This document shows positions 37,701 through 49,700 of a DNA stretch of 64,000 bases, in pieces (position 1 is the stretch's first letter; each line of letters starts with the position of its first letter). The DNA lies in the NCBI GenBank assembly GCA_032622095.1, contig CP136064.1, positions 148,182,864 through 148,246,863 on the forward strand, written 5' to 3'. Position numbers and translations under genes: made by a program. A model generated the notes under the pieces. That model did no database searches, was not told the origin of the DNA, and saw only the letters and a list, made by a program, of their open reading frames with translations. This DNA is from Siphonodentalium dalli. Lineage: Eukaryota; Mollusca; Scaphopoda; Gadilida; Siphonodentaliidae.

Positions 37701-40700
37701 TGAAACTTGATAATTAATGAGCGTGTGTATATGAGGCGCGTTTATATACTTGAGTGCAAATCAAATCGGGTTAAACTGGCGGATTTTTTACGGACGAAAT
37801 TTGATGCATAGGGTATCTCGGTATCCGCTGGGCCGATTTCCCGGTATCCGCTGGGCCGATTTCCACCATTTTTGGGGTGTTGGTGTTTGACCCCACCTGA
37901 CCTTGACCATCAAAATGGTCAATTCAAGGTCAAAGCCTGGACGAAGTCGGGTCACCTTCTAGTTTTGATATATGACGATATGTTTGCTACATTTTGAATC
38001 AAATATAAAATATTTCCAAAGTTAAATGATCCAGGAATATTTTGCCAACATCTGGAAACAGCCTTGCTCGAAAATCACCCATCACCGACAGAAGGCGCAT
38101 TCAAAATGGCTACCAAACCCCAGTTCTCTAATTTAAAAATGCTTACTTTTATATCATTTGAATGCAATGTATGTGTTAATTTAATGCTGGGTCAAACCAT
38201 TTGTCATGACAGAATTCTCCACGTGACAACTCACAAAATATGGGTGACCATCTGTAGTCTATAAATCTTCAAAACAATTTGGGTAGATACCAACAAATTA
38301 CGACCTGTTGACATGGCAACCGATTTTCGGAAAATTATGCGTAATTTCTCTTTACAAGATGTCTGAACACGACATTTTTGAATCAAATGTAATTAATTTC
38401 CAAAGAAATATGATCCGGGAATATACTTAAATTGCTATTGCTTCTTGTTCCTGTTGATCCGTTTCCATTACCCAGAATTCCGCTCAATTGAGTCAACCAA
38501 CTACCGGAAGTCGAACAGTGATATCAAAGGGCGGTGAAGACGAATTGAAGGGTTACACATGAACGTTGAGGAGAGCGGTGAAAGTGGTGGAGCATACGGT
38601 TCATCTGCAGGACTTGCTATTAATTAGAAACTGCTTTTTTGGCAGACCATGAAGATGCTTTATTAGCTGCAGGATATGTTAATCAACGAATTTGCAATGG
38701 AATAACAATAACACGGGTGGATCACGTGGCCAGCGACGTCCCATGAGAGATATGGGTCAATGATCCAATAAAAGTAGACCTGTTAATCCAGCGGGATTTG
38801 ATGGACGTCCTCTAACCTGCACAGCATGTGGTTCGTATCGTCACTTTTTCAAATCCTGCCCCGATAGTTGGGAAACATTTATAACAAATTAACATGTAAC
38901 ATAGTTGATCACGAAAAAGGAGAGAATGTTGTTTTGTTCACTGGAGTCAATAAATCAGAAGTTGCACACTTGGGAATGGAAGCTCAAAATTGTGTTATTT
39001 TAGACGGTGCATGTAGCGGTACAGTGTGTGGAAAATCGTGGATGGAAACATATATAGACTCTTTGAATTCCAATGCTAAAAACAATGTGAAGTGTTACCC
39101 TGGGGAAAAGATATTTAAATTCGGTGGTGGAACCAAACTTCAATCATTAGCAGAGTATGAGATACCAGCAGTGTTGGCAGGATGTCACATCACTATTAAA
39201 ACTGACGTTGTTGATTCTGACATTCCTCTGCTTCTCAGCAGAAGTGCTATGAAGAGAGCCAATGTGAAGCTGGATCTTGTCAATGATACTGCAGAAATTC
39301 TTGGACAGAAAGTGACTCTTAACTTGACTACATTTGGAAATTACTGTTTACCTATAACACAAGATGTGTCCATTGTGAGTGTAAATGCTGTGCGCCTTTC
39401 AGACATGTGTTATTCTGAATTATCAAAAGCACTGAAAAAGCTACACAGACTCATCAATCCAATAAGAGGCTCATTGCTCTATTAAAAGAAGCAGGCACCT
39501 GGCAAGAAAGATACAGTGATTGTTTGGACAATATTCAAAGAAATTGTGATCTTTGTAAACAATATGCTGTTACACCTGCACGTCCAGTTGTTTCAATGCC
39601 TATATGGCAAGGAGCTTTAATGATAGAATTTCCATGGATCTCAAAAAGTGGAATAACTCTTTGGATATTGCATCTCATTGACATGTGGTCTAGACTAACT
39701 GTGTCTGTTTTTGTGCATAGTAAAAAATTAAGTGAAATTAGAGACAAAATAATGACACATTGGTTTGGAAACTTTGGTCTGATGAAATCTCTATTCTCTG
39801 ACAATGGTGGTGAGTTTTCAAATGACGAAATTCGTGATGTGGCTTCTCTGTTGAATATAGAAGTTTGTACCACAGCAGCTGGAAGTCCATTCCAGAACGG
39901 ATTATGTGAGAGGGTGCATGCCATCACAGACATGATGCTTACTTAGTTTAAAGCTGAAAATAGGAGTAATCACAACTACGGATGATATACTCCTGTGTTG
40001 GGCAAATATGGCGAGAAATTCATTACAAATGTGGAACGGTTACAGTAGCTACCAGCTTGTGTTCGGCATCAATCCTAAAATACCTAATATAATGACCAGC
40101 ACTGCAGAGGACGTTTTTCAAAACAATTATAGGTGTTTTATAAGGCCCGGCCTGGCTGAGATTTTCTTGCCGGCCTCAAATTTTTTTTTTCAGACGGCTA
40201 GTCTGCACATTAACCTGTTAATATTTATTGTTTTCACAATCCCAACAGCATCAATAAACAACCACCGCATATATCAACTGACGCATGGGTGAGTGTATGC
40301 ATGCGATCGCGTATTCTCGATATAAATAAGACAACCCGTGGTCGGCCATGTTACACATCGAATTGCGTCGCGTATATTTCGAACTTTTAACTGGCGAGTC
40401 ACTTCGCAAATCCCACCTCGCCTGGTCGTGATATGGCTTTGTTGCTAAAACGACGTTAAACCCCAATCAATCAATCAATCAATCAACGTCGTTTATGGGC
40501 TGTGTTTGTAAACAAAATACAGTGTATTATAGAGCCTCAAACTTAAATCCTTCGCGTAATTGGGCGGTGACAAAGCTGTTCCCAGAAACGTAAACCTGGT
40601 TGACGCGAATTCCTGGAATCGGGCTAAATATAGAACGTACGACATCGCATTGAAATATACTATTATTACACCGCCCGTCTACGCAGTTTATTTCTGAAAC

Positions 40701-43700
40701 TGACACGATCGATTGTGTATTCGGGGACTCGCGAGTAAAATTGTATATATATATACAATGTACCATGCACGAGCGACAACTATGTACGCGATAAAACCAA
40801 GCAGTGAAAACATGTGCGTTTTGGCGGAAAATGACTGACCGTGATTAAGCTATATCCCATATTATATCGTTTGCAGAGACCTTGCAATGAATACAAGGAA
40901 CAGCATTCTGTGCACAATGCATGGCCCATTTTTAATATATGGGGATCTCTATAAAAAAAAAACATACCGTGTCCGATATATTTACGTGACTGTGATCGTT
41001 TGCGAGCAAAAAAGGCATGTATGCACTATACTTGCATGTTGCTACAAACGGACTTCTGATACTAAAATTGCTTACTCAGAAGTTTTCACAAGTACATGGA
41101 ACACATTGCCAATGGGATGATGACCCCTCAACTGCATGTAGGACCATGTAGTTTTTAATTGTCATTTCCGCGACCAGCTGATATTGCAGGAAATTCCTGC
41201 GGGGAATCATGCCAGGCAAACGCGTTTACTACCACAGTTATTGTCAACTCTCCCCAGAATTTCTCATAGAGAGAAACATGATACCTATATCAACCTGTAC
41301 TCGTTTTATCCTCGGAACGTAACTTTTGGTGACAGACCGATTACCTGTATGTCGGCACCACTCTTCGTATATGATCCGACCATAGAGCAAGCGCAAAATG
41401 AATAACGTATACGTATATTACTGAAGGCACTGTGTGTTGACTGGAGTATTTGTTTTGGTTCTTTACAGGCCTATAGGGTAAGTTCTGCTCAATTTTTTAA
41501 TTGTGTGTGGGGGGGGGGGGTCTTTAGAGGCCTATAGGGGAAGTTCTGCTAAAATTTTGAATTGTGGCGGGGGGGGGGGGGGGGGGGGGGGGTCTTTACA
41601 TGCCAAAAGGGGAAGTTCTGCTAAAATTTTCAATTGTGGGGGGAGGGGGGTGTTCTTACTGTACAGGCCAATGGGGGAAGTTCTGCTCAAATTTTCAATT
41701 GTGGGGGGGGTTTCTTACTTTACAGGCCTATAGGGCAAGTTTTTCAATTGTGGGGGGGGTTCTGCTGCTCAAATTTTCAATTGTGGGGGGGGGGGGGTTC
41801 TTTACAGGTCTGTAGGGGAAGTTCTGCTCAAATTTTCAATTGTGGGTGGGGGGGGGGGTGGATCTTACTTTACAGGCCTATAGGGGAAGTTCAGCTCAAA
41901 TTTTCAATTGGGGGGGGGGGGTGGTTCTTACTTTACAGGCCTATAGGGGAAGTTCAGCTCAAATTTTCAATTGCGGGGGGGGGGGGGGGGGGGGGTTCTT
42001 ACTTTACAGGCCTATAGGGGAAGTTCAGCTCAAATTTTCAATTGTGGGTTTATAGAGTTTATTTTTATGCATGTTCAACATTGGATATTCTGTCAAATAA
42101 AATTCTAAACTTAAACTACTTAATCATGTGATCACCGGTCGGTATATGTCAGAATACATGAATATATCTGAGAGCAATGTTGATCCCATCAACAATTTCC
42201 CTGTCTATTCAAAATGGTACGGCTATGAATGAGATCCAATACTTGGGCAGTTGGCAGGTATGTGATATTCAAAACCACAGGGGCCTGTAACGCGCTCTGC
42301 TGTCCGCCCCCATTTTGCACTGCCCATATACGCCGCCTCTATATACGCGCCTTCTTCGCGTTAATGGAACATTATATAGACAAGGGTAACTGTAGAAATT
42401 CAACGTTTCACCATCGCTCGGGAGTCGCACAAATTTTGCCCATTCACCCCAGTAATGCTAATGATATATACACGGATGGATCGGCAAAGAATTCATCTTT
42501 CAATAAATACCACAAACTCCCATCAGAAACATTCATACACGTTGCATTTGATAAAATTTTAACCACCGAATATTGTCTCCGGAGAGCGTATTTTTTCGAT
42601 TTGATCCGGCTCAGACAGCAATGTCCGCATGTGTCTCGAAATTCACCAACCATGCAGTTTACTATCTTTAAAAATCGGTCAAACGATCAACTAAATATCT
42701 GGAACTTAGTGATTTATTGTCGGCTAATAATTTATTTTCTCATACAAATCAACACATTGTCAGTAAACAATTCTAATAGAGGAGAAATCTGTCGATAATT
42801 CCAACTTTAAAAAAGAAATTTGTCAAGTGACACAGTTCCTAATTTTAATATTCATTGTGACCATGACTGACATAGTAGAAACAGCCAATCACCGCTCAGT
42901 GTTAGAATCGAGGTCCTCATTTTAATATTCATTATGACCTGACCTCGATTCTAACACTGAGCGGTGATTGGCTGTTTCTACTATGTCAGTCATGGATCGT
43001 TTGACCGATTTTTAATGATAGTAAACTGCATGGGTGGTGAATTTCGAGACACATGCGGACATTGCTGTCGGAGCCGGATCAAATCGAAAAAATACGCTCT
43101 CCGGAGACAATATTCGGTGGTTAAAATTTTATCAAATGCAACGTGTATGAATGTTTCTGATGGGAGTTTGTGGTATTTATTGAAAGATGAATTCTTTGCC
43201 GATCCATCAGTGTATATATCGTTATCATTACTGGGGTGAATGGGCTAAATTTGTGCGACTCCCGAGCGATGGTGAAACGTTGAATTTCTACAGTCACCCT
43301 TGTCTATATAATGTTCCATTAACGCGAAGAAGCCGCGTATATAGAGGCGGCGTATATGGGCAGTGCAAAAGGGGGGCGGACAGCGGAGCGCGTTACAGGC
43401 CCCTGTGTTCAAAACTCTTTAATAATGTTAATGCACTGTTTTATCGCTTTCAAATGAATAATTTAAAAAAAAAAAAAAAAAACCCTGCCTGCCTGCCTGG
43501 AAAATTTTCCCCATGTTATCGGAAACAGACATGTTTTTTTTTTGGCCTAAGTGAGATGGAAAGGATAGGTGGTATGGTCCAGCCAAAGTGGTGTTTCAAG
43601 ATGGAAAAGTTATATTTATACGGCATGGAGGATCATTTCTCAGAGTATGCCCAAATCTTCTAGTCAAAGCAAACTGTGATTTCATTTCTGGTGAGGATTC

Positions 43701-46700
43701 AAATGAGAAAATCAATTCTACTAGTAATTCTGATTCAAATGTGCATGTTAAACCGGAAATTTCCGAACTTATAGGACAAAATGATTAGTGTGGGATAAAC
43801 AATGCTCAAGAAGCTTCAGCAGCTGTTCCCCAAGATGATTTGAATATTTCTGAAAGTCTCAAATCAAATGACAAAATACTTTATAAATTTAATGATAAAA
43901 ATCAGTGGGTTAGGTATGGTCTTAGGACGTGCTGGAAAAGTTACAGGCAAGAATAAAAATTGGTGGAACATTAGAGGTGAATCTGGAGATAAGTGTAGTG
44001 TGGACAGTGATAATATCATATGGAAACAAGATGATTCTACTGATATGTCTGTTTTTCTAACATTTGTTCTGAAGAAAGAAGAAACTAGTGAGGAATGTGT
44101 AAAAGCCAAGGATGTGGAACAAGAAAAACTCAAAACATTTGACACCTACAAAGAAGTTGAATTCTGTGGTCAACCTTTAATTTCAACTCGATGGATTCTG
44201 TGGTACAAAGGCGAGGAAGTGAGAGCTAGATTAGTGGTTAGGGGATACGAGGAAAGAGTATGTGTTCCAAAAGACTCTCCAACCGTTAGTAAAATAGCAA
44301 TCAGAGTTTTTCAAACTGTAGCTGCGAGCAAAGGATGGAAAATCCAAACTAGATATTATATCTGCATTTTTGCAAGGAAAACCTCTGGATCGTGTTGTTT
44401 TCATCTCTCCTCCAAAAGAAGCATATGCTGACGGGAAAGTTTGGCTTTTAAAAAGTTGTTTGTATGAACTTAATGATGCTGCTAGACAATTTTACAAAAG
44501 CGTCATTGGAGAACTGAAACAACTTGGATGTACTCAATCTGGTTCCACATCATTATGATATCTTGTGATAATGAACTATCTGGTTTGCTTCTCACTCATA
44601 TCGATGACTTGCTGCATGCTGGAACTGGAGAATTCGATAATCATGTTATTACTAGGCTTATGAAGAGATTTGTGGTGGTAGAAAATCTGAGTGGCATTTT
44701 TCCTAAGTGGGACTCAATATTAAACAAATTGAGGAAGGAATCATTTTGGATCAAAATAACTATTCTGACCAAATTGACATTGTTATAAAGCTATCACCTA
44801 TCAAACAGAAAGATGGTGAGCTGAGCAGTACAGAGTATACACACCTGAGATCTTTAGTTGGCAGAATGAACTGGATGGTTTATGGAAGTCGACCTGATCA
44901 ATCTTTTGAGCTGATTGAACTCAGTACCAAACTAAAGAAAGCTACTGTGGAGGATTTACAGAAAGCATGCAAGATTATCAGTAAAGTGAAAGGTGACAAA
45001 TCATAAATAATGTTTAGCAATCTGGGAGAATATCACCAAATCACTGGAAACTAGTTGTGTTTACGGTTGCTGCATATGCTAATATGGCTGTTGGTATTAG
45101 CAGTACAACGGGTTGTATAGTCTTTTTGATCGGAGATGGAAAACGGTGCTGTTGATTATCGTGGAGTTGCAACAAAATCAAAAGAGTTGTCAGAAGTACT
45201 CTGGCTGCAGAAACTATGAGTTTATTACAAGGAATTGATGAAGCAATTTACATAAAGAAGCTTGTTATTGAGATAACTTCAGCAAAGGAATCAGACCTTC
45301 ACATATAAGTTTACGTGGACAATAGAAGCATAGTTGGTAGACGAGAAATGTTTACGAATTGACATTGGATCCATTAAATAATCTTTGGATAGAAAGGAGA
45401 TTCGAAGTGTTCGTTGGTGTCCAGGAAGTGAACAGTTGGCTAACTGTTTAACTAAAAGAGGAGCTTCAGGATAGCAACTACGGGCAATCATTCAAACAGG
45501 AAGGATTTCTCTAGATGTATAAAAGTTCTCAGACAATCATTCCTGTACAAAGACTTTTAAAGAAAAAGAAAGAAAAAATACAGTGAATGTCGATCCATTT
45601 CCATTACCTGGAATTCCGCTCAATTGAGTCAACCAACTACCGAAAGTCGAACAGTGATATCAAAGGGCGGCGAAGATGAATTGAAGAGTTACACATGAAC
45701 ATTGAGGAGAGTGGTCAAAGGCAGAGAGGTAATTTAACAGTTCCTTCTGCTGAATGGGTCAAGATTCACCTGCCATGGTGATTGCCAACTGAAAACTTGT
45801 CTAAGCGTTTACGGCTTAGGCTACTGGGCGGCGCCATTTTGAAACAATGACGTTATGAATCACGGCACGCGACCCCCCCAACGTTACACCAAAAATAGGC
45901 TACATCTTCCTGGACCCCTCACTGAGTGATGGGCCTATATTGAATACATGTTACTATGAGCAAAACATTTAATTATAAAAGAATCTTTCGCTGATAACAA
46001 GTGCATGATGTGGGAAATGGATATATATAACGAGTTAACCTAAAAAATTATTTCCGAGAGATTGGTCAATATATTCCAGGAGATTGGAGCTATCATCCGG
46101 GAGACTTATAACATCAAATTTCTTGTGCCACAGTGGATCAACGGACACGAACCAAAACCGGAAGTCGTAGATTTCGAGGTGGAGAAATAACAGTCGACAA
46201 ATATTTGTTGACATTTTTTGACGTGTTTTGGGGAAAATAAACGCTTGGATACCATATCTGACCAACTGAAGGTGAGTGAATATTTCATCACTAATGTTCG
46301 GACACCGACGATCAATGAAAGGCAGTTGTCAGTGTTCTATCGCGGAAAAAATGCCATTTAATCATCGCCGCGAGACGATTTCTTCCCCAAAATATTCCAG
46401 AAAATCACACTTTTCACATTCATCGCAGACATCTGTCGCAACAACCGATATACTAATCGAAAGGCCTGTTTTCCCCCCACAAATACATATTCATGGACTG
46501 TCTCAAAATTCCAAATTTCATCTTTTGATGCGGGTACCCACCTCGAAAATACTGCCAGGTTAGTCCCGAAAAATTTAATCATTAGTCGTAAAAAATCTGT
46601 CCGCTTCGTCGTGATTTTGCTGAAGTCTGCCATCTTCAATTTCTGGTCGAAAAAGCAACTTTGCCGTAGATGATGGGCGTTTCATATGACTTTTGCGTGG

Positions 46701-49700
46701 CCACAATGGTTCTGGGTGTTCATAATGTTGTATATGTCTCCTGGGACAACATAACATCCAGGCGGTGTCTTATATATATAACTGAACTGTAACCTGTAAC
46801 TGAAATCCAACCACGAAGTACATGTTTGGTAAACATATAACTTTTGATGTATGTCATATTGTTAACTCTGACTTGTCATCACTCTCGGAAGGCTGACATA
46901 AAAAAAATGTTTTTTTTCAGAAAAATGCAGCGGCGTGCCGATTTTTAACCATTATATTTGATTTCACACTCGCAACGAGTTGTGGGGTTATACAAGAGGC
47001 AGCTTTATGGGACTAGCACTATGGGAACATGTGAACCTATGATTATGAAATATGTCAGACTTTTTTGTGGAGTTATAATATAACTGACATTTTTCTACTT
47101 ATAATTCCAGGTGCTACATACGAGAGGATAGCATGCCTGTCTTCATATGTGACCACTGTGAGGCAAAGGTTGGCGGCTTCGCTGAGGCAATCGACAATGG
47201 GATTTTACAACACCCGAATGAACGTTTGAAAATAAAATTGTTCAATTTATCAACAACCAATGTTTTCATTTCCATCACAATTTGGAACGAGAGGCCGATC
47301 ACGATCGGCAGATGTTAACCCATCCCTTTGCGATACAAATTTAATATGATCGGATAAATGAGAGTTTTGGTGTTGAATTATAGAGTATACTGTTATGTAC
47401 TATTATAGACAAATGTACATAACACAAATTATTGGAATTTATGGGTCACTGGCATTTATATAAGAGAATGCACTGGTACAGGATCTGTAATGCTAAACCG
47501 CCACAGCCAGCAAATGTGTAGGTGTGACCTGGACATGGAATACTTGGGTTAAGAGAGTCCAATTTAAGTTTACAATAATAATGTGTCCTAGTATACAGAT
47601 AAGCAACCTCACCACTGACCCATTAATATCAATTATATAGCAGAGCTGTCAAAATATCACAGGAATTGTTTATGTTGAACACTGACCTCTGTATTAAACC
47701 AATAACAATTATAATGATATCAGACCATCTGAAGATATCACTCTGCAGCACAGATGTCCAAGTCTAATGTTAAGATCATGTGATGTTTATTGTTGAATCT
47801 TTATTTTAAATTAGATGCCATAGCCTTATGTATCAGATTATTTGCACATTGGCATAAGAGACATCAGAAAATAATATAGCCTTATCAATAGCTAAGTTGT
47901 CCAAAGGCAATTGGTGAATTGGATTTAATGTTGCTCCAAACAGATTTACCAGTACATAACACAAGATTTTGGACCGATTTAATCAAATTTGGTGTTGTGA
48001 TTCGGGGTACCCTTGGCAGAGTTATAATGGTGTTAGTTTTTCAATTTTTTTTAACTTATTTAAAAAAATTAAAGGGACACATTGGAAATGTTTTTATCAT
48101 AATCATCAATATCAAATGAAAACAAATGACAATGTCAATGACATTTTTTTAATTATTATTATAAAAGTTAAAAATAAATTAAAAAAAAAATCGATTTTTT
48201 TTTTTCAATTTTTTTCTCGAAAAAGGGTCATAACTCCTTTAAAATTAATCGGATCACACCCATATTCGAACTCGATCTGTATTTTGGGCTGTGAAACTCA
48301 CATACCAAATTTGGTTCCAATCAGATAAAAAATGTTTGAGTTATGGCAGAATGCGTGAATTCTAAGTTGAAAAAGGGCCATAACTCTGTAACAAAATCTC
48401 GGATCAAACCCAAATTCGAACTCGATCTGTATTTTGGGCTGAGAAACCCATATACAAAATTTGGTTTCGATCGGATAGAAAATGTTTGAGTTATCGCATT
48501 ACTCGTAAAGTGTCTACGGACAGACAGACAGACGGACAGACAGACAGACAGACAGACGGACGAACGACGAGTGGTCAATCCGGGCAACGACACTATGTTT
48601 ACCATACTATGGTATGGGTAAACATAAAAACCAACGTTGTTACCAGATCCACCGGGTACCGGGAGAAAATATCGCACAGACAAACATGAAGTCTGATCCT
48701 ACTCGTTCATATATATATATACATATGGGAGGTAAAATTCACATTTAATAATGAATTGCGCTTAAGCGCTATTACCACATATCGTGCTTAAGCACAATTA
48801 TGACATTTAAGCATAATTGTAATGATTTGCGCTGAAGTGCAATTAATTGCGATTAAGCGCTATGAAATGCTTAAGAGTAATTGTAACTATACCCATATTA
48901 CCTAACTATTGGCATGACCGGGTGCATCACCTAGTAACACAAGAGGATCATTTGGCTAATTTAAACTAAAGGTCCTCAAACCGATCAGAAAGACCCATAT
49001 TATAAAGATACACCAACAACAGAACAACAACAACAACATTTCTTCAAAATAAGCTTTAGTTATCAGAATCGATTAACTGCAAAAAATAATGCTGACCACT
49101 GTCAACTATGGTATCAAATTTCCCCAAAACGTGTGATTTATAAACATTTTGTTCAACAAAATATGACCGTATAATTACTAAAGTATCACAAAATTTTACC
49201 GTATTACCACTTGTGTTCGAGTTATCCATCTTCATCCGCAATTTTGACCGAAACCACCCTTTTGATGGCGTATTTCTGGGCAGCAATCAATTGAAATAAC
49301 AAACTTCAATAATAGATATCTGATCACACTTGAGCTTTGATGGGTTGGTTCCTCGACTCGACTAAAACAGAAGGTAATGCTGTCGCGGGTCACCCATTTT
49401 AATAAAGAACTTAGGCTATAGTTCCCAATCTCAACGATCCAAAGCAATGAAAACAAGGAGGTGATATGTCAATATGAGTTCAGGTTTAGTTATAAATAAA
49501 ACTATTTATTATATACTTGCCCATGAATTATAAGGTTTTAGCAGTGAGTTATAAGTGATATCCCACTATTGAGTGATATCAGCTTGAAATGTCTGATGTA
49601 TTGACATGCATTGGGGGCCATAGGCAAGTAACTAAAGTATATAATAAACAGAATATCCACACTTTTTCAGTGGATATGGGTTAAATCTCAATCGTGATGA

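Larger units (their letters stand above)
40115..43550. other. block interrupting the copia integrase region
   Basis: Integrase homology stops near 40110 and resumes near 43565. The block holds a SINE-like tail, a G-run minisatellite and a hAT foldback element, plus unclassified sequence (40490-41458). Its own ends are T-rich and A-rich, and I could not assign a target duplication. Confidence 0.55.
38452..45720 (+). pseudogene. Ty1/copia-type LTR retrotransposon, decayed and interrupted
   Basis: Remnants are in retroelement order. A gag zinc knuckle (C-x2-C-x4-H-x4-C) lies at 38817-38862. A protease-like ORF with LDGACSGTVCG spans 38868-39485. An integrase with an HHCC-type zinc motif and a DNGGEF motif spans 39436-39946; the first catalytic Asp seems replaced by Glu and a frameshift lies near 39450. 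After a 3.4 kb interruption come the integrase tail (43565-43786), copia-type reverse transcriptase pieces (43868-44800) and RNase H pieces (44800-45500). Each reading frame is broken by stops and shifts, so it cannot encode working proteins. A purine tract (45561-45577) precedes the 3' LTR. Confidence 0.85.

Noticed and set aside
41503-42055. Several overlapping plus-strand ORFs rich in glycine
   Set aside because: All three frames stay open through G runs, a minisatellite effect.
42229-42798. 189-codon ORF
   Set aside because: It is part of the hAT foldback arm, with mirror ORFs on the other arm and no domain.
40115-43550. Single large transposon interrupting the copia element
   Set aside because: No matching ends or target duplication; better described as a block of mixed insertions.
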